The notes: generated by a model not told the origin, from the sequence alone. DNA of 64,000 nucleotides from Corynebacterium cystitidis (GCF_900187295.1 NZ_LT906473.1:1240001-1304000), one strand, 5' to 3'. Positions 20,909 through 31,582 are shown, numbered from the stretch's first letter. Numbers and translations are program-made.

Positions 20909-23041
20909 TTAAATTCCTGATTCCTTAATACCACGAAGTTCTTTTCGAAGATCCGCAATCTCGTCTCTTAGCCGACCCGCCAATTCAAACTTGAGGTCGC
21001 GGGCAGCCGTGGTCATCTGTGCGGTGAGCGAATCGATGAGAGTTTGGATTTCATCTTCCGCCATCGTAGATGTATCCGGCTTATCGACGATCGCCGCGTC
21101 CCCGGCGGCGCTGCCGCCTTCAGCTGCTGCCTGTGCGTTGTTCTCGTAGACCTCATCGAGAATGTCCGAGATTTTCTTGCGCAACGGCTGTGGGTCGATC
21201 CCGTGTTCTTCGTTGTAGGCGATCTGCTTGGCGCGGCGGCGTTCGGTTTCGTCGAGGGCGTACTGCATCGAGTCGGTGATCTTATCGGCGTACATGATCA
21301 CTGAGCCGGATACGTTACGGGCTGCACGGCCAATGGTCTGGATCAACGACTTCGTCGAGCGCAAAAACCCTTCCTTATCAGCATCTAAAATGGCTACCAG
21401 CGAAACCTCTGGCAGGTCGAGTCCCTCACGCAGCAGGTTGATGCCCACCAGCACGTCGTAGTCACCGAGACGAAGCTGGCGCAGCAACTCCACACGCTGC
21501 AGGGTGTCAATATCAGAGTGGAGGTAGCGCACCCGCACCCCGTTTTCCATCAGGTAATCGGTTAGATCCTCGGCCATTCGCTTGGTCAGGGTGGTTACCA
21601 GCACGCGTTCGTCTTTGTCGGTGCGCTGGCGGATCTGCTCAATCAGGTCATCGATTTGTCCCTTCGTGGGACGCACTTCCACCTGCGGGTCTACTAAACC
21701 GGTGGGGCGAATGACCTGTTCCACAAACTCGCCGCCAGCAGCCGCAAGTTCATAATCACCGGGGGTTGCCGACATATACACCGTCTGGCCCACGCGCTGT
21801 TCGAATTCGTCGAAGGTCAAGGGCCTATTGTCCAGCGCCGACGGCAGCCGAAACCCGTGCTCAACGAGGTTGCGTTTGCGCGACATATCGCCTTCAAACA
21901 TGCCGCCAATCTGGGGTACGGTGACGTGCGACTCGTCGATGATGGTGAGAAAGTCCTCAGGAAAGTAGTCTAAAAGAGTGGCCGGGGCACTGCCGGCCTC
22001 ACGCCCATCCATGTGGCGCGAATAGTTCTCAATACCGGAGCAGAAACCTACTTGCTGGATCATCTCCAAGTCATACTCGGTGCGCATCCGCAGGCGCTGT
22101 GCCTCCAGCAGTTTGCCACGGTTTTCTAGCTCCTCAAGGCGGTCCGCAAGTTCAAGCTTGATCGCCTCGATGGCTTTTTCCATACGCTCCTCGGTAGCCA
22201 CGTAGTGGGTGGCAGGAAAAATACGGAGCTGATCAACTTGGCGGATGACATCACCTGTGAGTGGGTGGATGTAATACAGGGCGTCTACGTCATCACCGAA
22301 GAATTCTACGCGGACCGCTACTTCTTCGTAGGCGGGGATAATGTCCACGGTGTCGCCTTTGACACGGAAGGCGCCACGGCTGAAGTCATAGTCGTTGCGC
22401 TCATACTGGATATCCACCAGCAGTCGGAGAAACTGGTCGCGGTCGATTTCTTCGTCGACACGCAAAACAACTGAACGGTCCAAGTACGACTGCGGGGCAC
22501 CCAGGCCGTAAATGCACGACACGGAACTAACGACGACCACATCACGGCGGCTCAACAGGCCCGAGGTTGCCGCGTGGCGCAACCGCTCGACGTCCTCATT
22601 GATGGAAGAGTCCTTTTCGATATACGTATCTGTTTGCGCGATGTACGCCTCCGGTTGGTAGTAGTCGTAGTAACTCACGAAGTACTCCACCGCGTTATTC
22701 GGCAGCAGCTCTTTCAGCTCATTGGCTAGCTGTGCGGCAAGAGTCTTATTTGGTGCCATCACCAGGGTGGGACGCTGCTGCTGCTCGATTAACCAGGCTG
22801 CCGTAGCCGATTTACCGGTACCAGTAGCACCGAGCAGCACAACGTCTTCCTCGCCACGGTCGAGGCGCTCATCGAGTTCCTTAATAGCACGCGGCTGGTC
22901 ACCTGAGGGTTCAAATTCAGAGATAACCTCGAACGGTTTATCAGAGCGCTCGACCTCACCAATGGGGCGGAACTCGGAGTGGGAGTAGACGGGATGCTCA
23001 GCGGGAAAAGCCATGCCACTAACACTAGTAGCAACACTCAT
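20909..23041 (-). CDS. uvrB: excinuclease ABC subunit B
   Basis: 710 aa, full length. Walker [16 protein letters not shown], the beta-hairpin region [20 protein letters not shown] that inserts between DNA strands, helicase motif [17 protein letters not shown], and a C-terminal UVR motif ([19 protein letters not shown]) that contacts UvrC. UvrB receives lesions from UvrA and directs incision. ATG 23041 is used; ATG 23014 is an alternative. It is separated from coaE by 19 nt, the order seen in mycobacteria. Confidence 0.98.
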   Translation of the reverse strand: MSVATSVSGMAFPAEHPVYSHSEFRPIGEVERSDKPFEVISEFEPSGDQPRAIKELDERLDRGEEDVVLLGATGTGKSATAAWLIEQQQRPTLVMAPNKTLAAQLANELKELLPNNAVEYFVSYYDYYQPEAYIAQTDTYIEKDSSINEDVERLRHAATSGLLSRRDVVVVSSVSCIYGLGAPQSYLDRSVVLRVDEEIDRDQFLRLLVDIQYERNDYDFSRGAFRVKGDTVDIIPAYEEVAVRVEFFGDDVDALYYIHPLTGDVIRQVDQLRIFPATHYVATEERMEKAIEAIKLELADRLEELENRGKLLEAQRLRMRTEYDLEMIQQVGFCSGIENYSRHMDGREAGSAPATLLDYFPEDFLTIIDESHVTVPQIGGMFEGDMSRKRNLVEHGFRLPSALDNRPLTFDEFEQRVGQTVYMSATPGDYELAAAGGEFVEQVIRPTGLVDPQVEVRPTKGQIDDLIEQIRQRTDKDERVLVTTLTKRMAEDLTDYLMENGVRVRYLHSDIDTLQRVELLRQLRLGDYDVLVGINLLREGLDLPEVSLVAILDADKEGFLRSTKSLIQTIGRAARNVSGSVIMYADKITDSMQYALDETERRRAKQIAYNEEHGIDPQPLRKKISDILDEVYENNAQAAAEGGSAAGDAAIVDKPDTSTMAEDEIQTLIDSLTAQMTTAARDLKFELAGRLRDEIADLRKELRGIKESGI

Positions 23042-23060
23042 CGATAGCCTGTGCAGGGTT

Positions 23061-23678
23061 TTAGTTCCGCTCTGTAAGCCCAGTAAGCTCTGTTAGGCGT
23101 GCTGCTAGGGCATGAACCTGAGTATTTAAGTTTTCGAGAGTGCCGTTGTTGTCGATGACAATATCGGCGGCCGCTAGCCGTGTTTCGTCGTCAATTTGGC
23201 GAGCAATGCGGTTACGTACGTCTGATTCATCGAGGCCGCGCTTATCGACGAGGCGCCGCACCCGCTCTTCGGCGTCCACGTCGACAACGACAGTAAGATC
23301 CATCTGTTTATGCAAACCTTGTTCAATCAGTAATGGCATGTCGTAGATGGCCATCTTAAACCCAGCATCCTCGAGCTGGGAAAATTGGCGTTTCACCTCA
23401 GCCTTAATCGCTGGGTGGGTAATAGAGTTCAGCAATTGCGTCTTCTCACTCGTGGTAAAGGCACGTCGTGCTAGTTCGGCGCGATTAAGGTGACCCTGTT
23501 GATCGATTATCTCTTTGCCGAACGCCTTAGCCAGCTCGGCCAACGCAGATTGCCCAGGCGCGACGATTTTCCTCGCAACTTCATCTGCATCTACTACCGG
23601 AATCCCATGGTCCTGCAGCATCGCTGCTACGGTGCTCTTGCCGCTGCCGATCCCACCTGTTAAACCAATGATGCGCAT
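23061..23678 (-). CDS. coaE: dephospho-CoA kinase
   Basis: 205 aa. P-loop [17 protein letters not shown] at the N-terminus, then DADEVARKI, and the lid region [20 protein letters not shown]. Phosphorylates the ribose 3'-OH of dephospho-CoA, the last step of CoA synthesis. Upstream of uvrB on the same strand. Confidence 0.96.
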   Translation of the reverse strand: MRIIGLTGGIGSGKSTVAAMLQDHGIPVVDADEVARKIVAPGQSALAELAKAFGKEIIDQQGHLNRAELARRAFTTSEKTQLLNSITHPAIKAEVKRQFSQLEDAGFKMAIYDMPLLIEQGLHKQMDLTVVVDVDAEERVRRLVDKRGLDESDVRNRIARQIDDETRLAAADIVIDNNGTLENLNTQVHALAARLTELTGLTERN

Positions 23679-23843
23679 GTCACAGATTCTAGTCGTCCCA
23701 ACCGCACCGATTGCCTAAAGCTCATATCGAATCAAGGGTGACTCCCTACGTGAAGGGTCTAAACTACGGCGAGTTGATATTGACACGACTCATTCTGCAG
23801 ACCGAGATGGTGTAGTTCGAGCACTTATCGACGTCTCGAAAGT

Positions 23844-23872
23844 CTTGGTGAGAGGAAGAAATTTGCACCAAG
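23844..23872. repeat. inverted repeat just upstream of the island promoter
   Basis: CTTGGTG (23844-23850) and CACCAAG (23866-23872) are perfect inverted repeats with a 15-nt spacer. They end eight bases before the -35 element at 23880, a position suited to an operator or activator site. Confidence 0.4.
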
Positions 23873-23879
23873 AAAATAC

Positions 23880-23908
23880 TTTACACTTACGGAATGGCTT
23901 GCTATATT
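23880..23908 (+). promoter_or_regulatory. sigma-A-type promoter of the mauE/cysteine-rich peptide operon
   Basis: TTTACA (23880-23885), 17-nt spacer, TATATT (23903-23908). It is one of the best matches to the primary sigma consensus in the window. The start site should lie near 23915, giving an untranslated leader of about 58 nt before ATG 23973. Confidence 0.75.
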
Positions 23909-23972
23909 GTGCCTTAAGTCACCCTACAAAGAGTCTTGTATCACATTTCTTCCTTTGAGTAAGGAGCACCAT

Positions 23973-24542
23973 ATGGAAGTCGCGATGTCCACGAAAATAA
24001 TTACAGTAGGATTCCTCACACTATGCTCTGCAGTATTATTCACTAGTGCGATTGGAAAGATTCTCGCCGGTCAACACCGAAACTCCCAGATCGTGAAAGA
24101 GTACGGGATTACGCAACGCCACTTGAACACCGTAACAACCGTCTGTCTTCCATTTCTCGAGTTCGCCTTAGCTGTCAGCCTGTTCATACCAGCTCTACAT
24201 CCCTGGAGCAGGTACGCCGTAGCAGGTCTATTTTTCCTCTTCGGCACCATGCAAGCATTTACTCTGGCACGCGGCAAGGTCTCGGACTGCGGATGCTGGG
24301 GGACACTTTCGTCGCAAGATCTGGGCTGGGGGCAAGTCTTTCGGAATTGGTCTATTGCAGCAATTCTAGCCTTTGTGCCTTTTAGTGAGGTCAAGACTTT
24401 CCTCTCTGAAGGAAGCAGTTCAACACTTGCCCTCGCCGTTTCCATTACGATCGCTTATCTCGTTGTTGCTAACCGCTATTTCACCCCGCAGACACCTACC
24501 CAAGGAGTGAACCATGTCCATGAGTCGCCGATCCATTCTTAA
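23973..24542 (+). CDS. MauE/DoxX-type redox-associated membrane protein
   Basis: 189 aa from ATG 23973, chosen for AAGGAG seven bases upstream. Four hydrophobic segments (about 8-30, 54-74, 82-99, 125-136) and the family signature DCGCWG at 105-110 on the loop after the third segment. MauE is needed for disulfide formation in methylamine dehydrogenase, and relatives with DCGCxG are thought to pass electrons or disulfides at the membrane. The reading frame overlaps the next gene by 29 nt, so the two are co-expressed. The partner is a 12-cysteine exported peptide, so this protein is a good candidate for its disulfide maturation. Confidence 0.8.
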   Translation: MEVAMSTKIITVGFLTLCSAVLFTSAIGKILAGQHRNSQIVKEYGITQRHLNTVTTVCLPFLEFALAVSLFIPALHPWSRYAVAGLFFLFGTMQAFTLARGKVSDCGCWGTLSSQDLGWGQVFRNWSIAAILAFVPFSEVKTFLSEGSSSTLALAVSITIAYLVVANRYFTPQTPTQGVNHVHESPIHS

Positions 24543-25149
24543 AGCCGTCGGAGCCGGAGTTCTCGGCACTGCCTACGCTGCCCTATTTCCTCACTTTGCA
24601 CAAGCGAGGACCTCCGAATTGCCTTCTCAACTACCGTGGTACCGCATCCCGGGGCATAGGATTTCGGATGAATTTAACTCTGACGGCTTATTTACGCTGC
24701 ATTCCCCCGCTCAAACCGATGGGGGTGAGAAAGTTTCAAATACTGCAACGCACTACTACCACGACGGAAGGCGTGTAGTCGCTTCAGGTGTCCAATCAGA
24801 CGAAAATCGTGTCACATTGAGCTATAAAGAGTTCTCGGCGGATGGAACGCTAGGCCGTACACACACCGAAGTGTGGCAAGTTAAAGGTGAATTTGCTGAG
24901 TTAGTCACACACGAAGCCGAAGCTCAAATGACAAGCGTATCAACCAACTCTGCGTGCCCGCCTGGAACGTATAGATGTCCTCAGTGCCGAAAGGTGCGTT
25001 TGGGTGAAGCGATTCTTTGTTGTGGTGGTTGTGCCTTCGCTGGTGCGATTCGAATCATTATTTGTATGGGGACTCTTTGTTTAGGCTGTTTGCATAACAC
25101 TTGCATTAAGTGGGACTACAATGCCTGCTGTGGTACGACTGGAATGTAG
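24514..25149 (+). CDS. Tat-exported precursor with C-terminal 12-Cys domain, halocin C8-like architecture
   Basis: 211 aa, ATG 24514 after AGGAG. Residues 1-31 are a Tat signal (SRRSILKAVG, hydrophobic core, cleavage near AQA). Residues 32-145 form a hydrophilic middle part. Residues 146-211 are a compact, hydrophobic, cysteine-rich domain with Cys at 148, 155, 158, 169, 170, 173, 184, 189, 192, 197, 205 and 206, no Pro after 156, and a Gly/Ala/Ile-rich core. Halocin C8 precursors have the same order: Tat signal, immunity-type region, then a C-terminal peptide rich in cysteines. Bacteriocin function is inferred from architecture. A cysteine-rich metal-binding or structural protein is the alternative. 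Confidence 0.65.
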   Translation: MSMSRRSILKAVGAGVLGTAYAALFPHFAQARTSELPSQLPWYRIPGHRISDEFNSDGLFTLHSPAQTDGGEKVSNTATHYYHDGRRVVASGVQSDENRVTLSYKEFSADGTLGRTHTEVWQVKGEFAELVTHEAEAQMTSVSTNSACPPGTYRCPQCRKVRLGEAILCCGGCAFAGAIRIIICMGTLCLGCLHNTCIKWDYNACCGTTGM

Positions 25150-25194
25150 GCCTTAAGCACGCCCACTTTATCCGGTGCAACCATCTAAGCTATC

Positions 25195-25226
25195 GAGTGT
25201 GCTACAGGGTTCCCGGTAGCACACTC
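25195..25226 (+). repeat. hairpin in the 3' region of the cysteine-rich peptide operon
   Basis: GAGTGTGCTA (25195-25204) and TAGCACACTC (25217-25226) are perfect inverted repeats. The 12-nt loop can itself pair (GGG/CCC). No T-run follows, so it is more likely an mRNA-stabilising element than the terminator, which lies about 150 nt further on. Apart from these two hairpins the 326-nt gap up to rpsA shows nothing. Confidence 0.5.
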
Positions 25227-25378
25227 CTGCTACCGTACGTGGGATTCGCCCGCACTTTGAGTTTATCTTTTGCGGCGCCCTCGTCGGCTAACCCGCAACC
25301 GGGAACACCAAGACACCCTTCAAAATTCACTCTCCCGACACCCGCCGCCCATCATTAGGGGGTGTGCAGCTGCCGTCA

Positions 25379-25411
25379 CTCCCCGCCACCAATTAGGCGC
25401 GGGGAGTTTTT
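25379..25411 (+). terminator. intrinsic terminator of the mauE/cysteine-rich peptide operon
   Basis: CTCCCCGC (25379-25386) pairs with GCGGGGAG (25399-25406), followed by TTTTT. Directed on the plus strand, facing the convergent rpsA. Confidence 0.9.
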
Positions 25412-25475
25412 ACTGCTTAAGCTGGCGTTCTGCAGCGAACAATATTCAGCGAACGCTGTGAACTAACTTGCTATT

Positions 25476-26942
<1,467 letters not shown>

Positions 26943-27172
26943 TAATTAAATTGCTCCGAAACGGATAGGAGGTCGAAAATGGACAGAAACGTATCTCTCA
27001 AAACCGGCGCGAAGCAGCTAGAAATAGCCGTGCTAAGCTGGGATTTCAATCTCGTTCCGATGGCGCTCAGGCGCTCCTATTGCCGCCCAGGTCGTCTCGA
27101 AACATAGACACGCTTACCCCACAATAGTCCGTTTATGCAGCTAGAGCAAATGATTTGGAAGCGAATTTTCTT

Positions 27173-27910
27173 GTGAACACTCCCTCACACGCTAACCGCA
27201 CCTATTGGGACTCCGATGCCGCCCGCTACCACGACGAACACCCCGCATACCTGACCGGTTTCAACTGGTGCCCGGAGATGCTCTCCGAAGAAAATGCGCG
27301 TTTGCTGGGGGATGTCGTCGGCAAGCGCGTCCTAGAAGTAGGCTGTGGCTCCGCGCCCTGTTCAACATGGCTTGCCGACGACCAACCCGGCGCTTTTGTA
27401 ACTGCCTTCGACATCTCCGCCGGCATGCTCTCCCACTCCTTACGTGCAGTGCCACTAGTGCAGGCCGATGTTCTTGCACTTCCTTACCGCACGGGCGCTT
27501 TTGATGTAGCGTTTTCCGCCTTCGGCGCCTTACCCTTTATCCGCGATGAGGTGGCTGCCCTACAGGAGATTCGGCGAGTTCTTTCCCCCGACGCCCGCTT
27601 CATTTTCTCCGTAAACCACCCAATGCGGTGGGTGTTTCCTGATGATCCTTCCTCTTTTACCGCCGAGATCTCCTACTTTGCCCGCGAGTATGAGGAATAC
27701 GACGACACCGGGGCGCTGGTATATGCCGAGTACCACCGCACCTTTGGCGACTGGGTCCGAGCAATCCGTGCGGCAGACTTCGAACTCGTCGACGTGATTG
27801 AACCTGAATGGCCCGAAGAACTGACCGAGAACTGGGGCCAGTGGTCACCCGAACGTGGACACATCTTCCCCGGCACCGCGATTTTCATAACCTGCAGCAG
27901 ACCACTTTAA
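27173..27910 (+). CDS. class I SAM-dependent methyltransferase
   Basis: 245 aa from GTG 27173 (GGAAGCG upstream; TTG 27155 is an alternative). SAM-binding motif I VLEVGCGSAPCSTWLA, motif II AFDISAGMLSHSLR, and the methyltransf_11 pattern DVAFSAFGALPFI. The substrate is unknown. The N-terminal ANRTYWDSDAARYHDEHPAY is typical of an actinobacterial group found beside polA/rpsA. Confidence 0.8.
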   Translation: MNTPSHANRTYWDSDAARYHDEHPAYLTGFNWCPEMLSEENARLLGDVVGKRVLEVGCGSAPCSTWLADDQPGAFVTAFDISAGMLSHSLRAVPLVQADVLALPYRTGAFDVAFSAFGALPFIRDEVAALQEIRRVLSPDARFIFSVNHPMRWVFPDDPSSFTAEISYFAREYEEYDDTGALVYAEYHRTFGDWVRAIRAADFELVDVIEPEWPEELTENWGQWSPERGHIFPGTAIFITCSRPL

Positions 27911-28327
27911 TCGCAGATTGATTTCAATGATGAAGTCTTTTAGCCACAGATTTGGGCGAGATTAACCACCCCCGGGGGTAGTCCTACGCAGAAATTGAAT
28001 TGAGAATTAATTATCTAACGCATTCTCGACAAGACCAAACACTAACCTTCAATCAATAGACACCTCTTAGGACGACAAAAGCACCGTACCTGAGGTGCAT
28101 TAAGGTGAACAGAAACCCCTTACGGCCCATTAAACGAATGATTGATAACTATATTTATTCCCCTGAGAGCACACCCTTTATCAACCAAAATCCCAACCAA
28201 CTAGAGTACCCCATGAATGAAAATATATGTACATTTAGCTGGTAAAAAACCAATTGAGACTTGCAAGTATTCCTTTGATGAAGTTTCATAAAACTGTCCA
28301 TTTAGTCAATACGTCAAGGAAGGTAAT
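27911..28327. other. 417-nt AT-rich intergenic region
   Basis: No credible gene. It contains a perfect GC palindrome, CCCCC/GGGGG at 27969-27978 within ACCCCCGGGGGTA. Several TA-rich stretches precede the small repeat protein, but no clean -35/-10 pair stands out. The base composition is clearly more AT-rich than the flanking genes. Confidence 0.6.
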
Positions 28328-28606
28328 ATGTCATCTTTATCAATGTTCCTCAAGGTGATCATGTCTCTTCTCACAGGGACTTCGACCATTTTTGGTAGCA
28401 GCATCTCCGACGGAGCAGACACACTCAGCAGCATTGCCGAGTTCAGCAAAGAGCCTCTCAGCAGCATTGTCCAACAGAGCGAAGAGCCACTGAGCAGCAT
28501 AATGAAATTCGGCAGCGAACAGCTAAGCAGTAAGAAGACCGCCGCCGATCAGGATTCGAAGTCCGGATCGAGCAAAGACGGAAACAAAGGTTCCAGCGCC
28601 AAGTAA
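28328..28606 (+). CDS. small amphipathic protein with 11-residue repeats
   Basis: 92 aa, ATG 28328 preceded by AGGAAGG. A short hydrophobic N-terminus (MSSLSMFLKVIMSLLTG), without the basic start of a Sec signal, precedes a repeat of 11 residues: LSSIAEFSKEP, LSSIVQQSEEP, LSSIMKFGSEQ, LSSK. The tail of about 25 residues is Ser/Lys/Gly-rich. The periodic pattern suggests an amphipathic helix that could lie on a membrane. Corynebacterial cell-wall porins (PorA/PorH class) are also short, signal-less and alpha-helical, but sequence likeness is not evident. Function unknown. A strong terminator follows. Confidence 0.6.
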   Translation: MSSLSMFLKVIMSLLTGTSTIFGSSISDGADTLSSIAEFSKEPLSSIVQQSEEPLSSIMKFGSEQLSSKKTAADQDSKSGSSKDGNKGSSAK

Positions 28607-28623
28607 CAGCCGGAACCCAGCCG

Positions 28624-28655
28624 AAGGGAGTATGCCTCTAGTGGCATACTCCCTT
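28624..28655. terminator. bidirectional hairpin terminator
   Basis: AAGGGAGTATGCC (28624-28636) and GGCATACTCCCTT (28643-28655) form a perfect 13-bp stem with a 6-nt loop, between the small plus-strand gene and the polA stop. Confidence 0.85.
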
Positions 28656-28665
28656 TCGTCAATCT

Positions 28666-31338
28666 TTAATGCGCGGCTTCATCCCAATTCTTCCCGGCCC
28701 CGGCCGACACCTCGAGGGGCACGCGCAGCGTAATCGCATTGTCCATCTCAGCCTCGACAAGCTGCTGAACTTCTTCCAGCTCACCGGGGGCGATCTCTAC
28801 CACTAGTTCGTCATGGACCTGCAGCAACACGCGCGAGGCCAGCGCACGCTGGCGAAGTGCCGCATCCACGCGGATCATGGCAACCTTAATAATGTCGGCG
28901 GCGGTACCTTGGATCGGTGCGTTCAAGGCGGCACGCTCAGCATTTTCGCGGGCCACACGGTTATCACTGGTCAACTCCGGCAGATAGCGGCGGCGACCAA
29001 ACACAGTAGACGTGTAACCGTCACGCCGCGCCTGCTCCACCACCTCATCTAAATACTTCTTCACACCACCAAAGCGGTCGAAGTAGCTCTCCATAATCTG
29101 CTTTGCCTCTCCAGGGCTGATGTCTAACTGGCCCGATAGCCCAAAAGCACTCAACCCGTACACCAGGCCGTAGCTCATGGCTTTCACACGGCGGCGCAAT
29201 TCCGAGGTCACCTCGTCGATCGGCACATCAAACACCTTTGAGCCAACGTAATTATGCAGGTCCTCGCCCTCCTTGTACGCCTCGATTAGTCCCGGATCCT
29301 GCGACAGGTGCGCCATCACACGCATCTCAATTTGGGAGTAGTCGGCCGTCAGCAGCGTCTCAAAGCCTTCGCCCACCACAAACGCCGAACGGATTCTGCG
29401 ACCTGCCTCAGTACGCACCGGGATATTCTGCAAATTCGGGTCGGTAGAGCTGAGCCGGCCAGTCGACGTGACCGTCTGGTTAAACGTAGTGTGAATCCGC
29501 CCGTCGTCCTGGACGGTCTTGATCAGGCCCTCAAGGGTGGACTTCATCTTCTGGTACTCACGGTGTGCCAACAGGTGGTCCAAAAAAGGGTGCGGGTTCT
29601 TCTTCGCCAGCGCCTCAATTTCCTTAGCCGCCGTTGAATAACCGGTCTTCGTCTTCTTGGTTTTGGGTAGATCCAGCTTTTCAAAAAGCACCACGGACAG
29701 CTGCTTCGGGCTGGACAAATTCAGATCGGGCTCGTCGACCAGCCTGCGTGCTTCCTCCTCCACCTGTGCGACCTGGTCCGTGAACGTTTTCAGCTGGTCT
29801 TCCAGCACGTCCACATCCATCGCTATGCCGGTGTTTTCCATGCGCGCCAAGATAGACACCAAAGGCAGTTCTAGGTCCTGGTACAAGTCGAAGCTATTGA
29901 TCTCCTTGAGCTGGCTGGTCAGTTCCTCGGCTAACTCCAAAATCGCGACAGCGGAATCTGTTAGCGACGTATCCCCCAGCAAACTCAACTGCTCACCGGC
30001 CTCCGCCAACTGGCGTTGCAGATGGCGCTGATACACATCGCGCAGCTCGTAGGTGCGCTGGCCCGGGCGCAACAGGTACGCCGCGATCGCCGTATCGTGC
30101 GCAATCCCGTTCAGCTCAATCCCGCGACCAGCCAACATATGAAACGCCGCTTTCGCCTCATGCAAGTACTTCGGCGAATTCGATTCCAACCACGCCTTGA
30201 AAGCCGCGTCTTCTGCAGGACTCAGCTCAGCAAGCTCGCGCGCCACACCGTCGCGTTTCTTATCGACGATCCCTACCGCGCTTGCATCCCCGCGGTTCGG
30301 CTCGCCCTTGCCGACGAAAAACACTGCCATCCCTTGACCCTCGCGTGCTTTTAGCCACTGGTCCAATGGCTCATCAGATACCACCACGTCGGGCAGCTGT
30401 ACGCTGCCACCGGCCGCGGAATCAGCACTATGTGCATCAGTCGAAGAACCGCTAGTGGGTACTGCTGCTAGCACGCGCTCACGCAGGTTCACACCAAACT
30501 CCAGCTCGTCGAACGCCGTAGCCACCGTGCCCACGTCCACGGGCTTAAGCTCCAGATCATCCGGTGCAACACCAAGTTCCATATCGGAGACCATCTGGGT
30601 GAGCTTGCGGTTCATGCGCACCTGGTCCAGGCGCTCCCGGAGGTTGTCGCCAACTTTACCCTTGATCTCATCGGCGTGGTCAAGCAACGTCTCCAAGTCG
30701 CCGTACTGATTAATCCACTTCGTAGCAGTCTTCTCACCCACACCAGGGATATTGGGCAAGTTATCAGACGGGTCGCCGCGCAGAGCTGCAAAATCCGGGT
30801 ACTGGGCAGGTGTCAGATCATACTTCTCCTTGACAGCCTCCGGGGTGAACCGCGTCATCGTGGACACACCGCGGGTGGGATAGAGAACCGTGGTTGTGTC
30901 GTCGACAAGCTGCAAGTAATCACGATCACCGGTAACAATCAAAATCTCAAAATCACCGGCCGCCTTCGCCTGGGTAACAAGCGTGGCCACAATATCGTCG
31001 GCCTCATAATTTTCCACAGATAGCGTGGTGATCCCCAGATCATTCAGGATGTCGTCGATAAGCGGGACCTGGCCCTTAAATTCCTCGGGGCTGGCCTCCC
31101 GTTGCGCCTTGTACTCCGGGAACATCTCGGTGCGAAACGTTTTGCGGCCCACATCGAACGCAACAGCCGCGTAAGTCGGTTTCTCGTCGGCGAGAATATT
31201 CGCCAGCATTGAAAGAAAACCATACACCGCGTTGGTGTGCTGTCCACCGCTAGTAGAAAAGTTTTCGGCTGGCAACGCGTAGAAAGCGCGGAAGGCCATG
31301 GAGTGTCCGTCGATAAGCAAAAGGCGTTTTTCAGTCAC
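28666..31338 (-). CDS. polA: DNA polymerase I
   Basis: 890 aa from GTG 31338 (VTEKRLLLIDGHSMAFRAFY). N-terminal 5'-3' exonuclease domain (about 1-300, GDPSDNLPNIPGVGEKTA), a degenerate 3'-5' exonuclease-like middle region without the usual acidic triad, and an intact polymerase domain with motif A LLTADYSQIEMRVMAHLS, O-helix RRVKAMSYGLVYGLSAFGLS and motif C LLQVHDELVVE. Like mycobacterial PolA it therefore probably lacks proofreading. TAGACT (31351-31346) lies seven bases before the GTG, suggesting a leaderless mRNA. Confidence 0.97.
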   Translation of the reverse strand: MTEKRLLLIDGHSMAFRAFYALPAENFSTSGGQHTNAVYGFLSMLANILADEKPTYAAVAFDVGRKTFRTEMFPEYKAQREASPEEFKGQVPLIDDILNDLGITTLSVENYEADDIVATLVTQAKAAGDFEILIVTGDRDYLQLVDDTTTVLYPTRGVSTMTRFTPEAVKEKYDLTPAQYPDFAALRGDPSDNLPNIPGVGEKTATKWINQYGDLETLLDHADEIKGKVGDNLRERLDQVRMNRKLTQMVSDMELGVAPDDLELKPVDVGTVATAFDELEFGVNLRERVLAAVPTSGSSTDAHSADSAAGGSVQLPDVVVSDEPLDQWLKAREGQGMAVFFVGKGEPNRGDASAVGIVDKKRDGVARELAELSPAEDAAFKAWLESNSPKYLHEAKAAFHMLAGRGIELNGIAHDTAIAAYLLRPGQRTYELRDVYQRHLQRQLAEAGEQLSLLGDTSLTDSAVAILELAEELTSQLKEINSFDLYQDLELPLVSILARMENTGIAMDVDVLEDQLKTFTDQVAQVEEEARRLVDEPDLNLSSPKQLSVVLFEKLDLPKTKKTKTGYSTAAKEIEALAKKNPHPFLDHLLAHREYQKMKSTLEGLIKTVQDDGRIHTTFNQTVTSTGRLSSTDPNLQNIPVRTEAGRRIRSAFVVGEGFETLLTADYSQIEMRVMAHLSQDPGLIEAYKEGEDLHNYVGSKVFDVPIDEVTSELRRRVKAMSYGLVYGLSAFGLSGQLDISPGEAKQIMESYFDRFGGVKKYLDEVVEQARRDGYTSTVFGRRRYLPELTSDNRVARENAERAALNAPIQGTAADIIKVAMIRVDAALRQRALASRVLLQVHDELVVEIAPGELEEVQQLVEAEMDNAITLRVPLEVSAGAGKNWDEAAH

Positions 31339-31474
31339 GGCTGCCAGTCTAGCCTGCACCCCGATTACCACCGCGCGGAGCTTTCAGACGCAGGCCCCAC
31401 CACGGGCCAAACCGCGTTCCAACCATGCGATTTCCGTCCAGTCGGGCCGTGCGCTAGAGTTGAATACCGCTACA

Positions 31475-31548
31475 GCCCCTGTAGCCCAATTGGCAGAGGC
31501 AACGGATTCAAAACCCGTCCAGTGTGAGTTCGAGTCTCACCAGGGGCA
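31475..31548 (+). tRNA. tRNA-Leu (CAA), short variable arm
   Basis: 74 nt. Acceptor stem GCCCCTG/CAGGGGC is perfect. The D arm has a three-pair GCC/GGC stem, T arm GTGAG-TTCGAGT-CTCAC, discriminator A. The anticodon loop TTCAAAA gives anticodon CAA, reading UUG (Leu). The anticodon stem ACGGA/CCCGT has an A-C mismatch at its last pair. The variable region is only CCAGT (5 nt), whereas leucine tRNAs normally carry a long variable arm. The 3' CCA is not encoded. Confidence 0.85.
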
Positions 31549-31556
31549 CACACTAA

Positions 31557-31582
31557 CCGCCATCTACGCAGGTAGGTGGCGG
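31557..31582 (+). terminator. terminator of the tRNA gene
   Basis: CCGCCATCTA (31557-31566) pairs with TAGGTGGCGG (31573-31582), with one G-T pair, followed by TTTAACTTT. The remaining 300 nt up to the Na/Pi transporter hold no gene. Confidence 0.75.
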
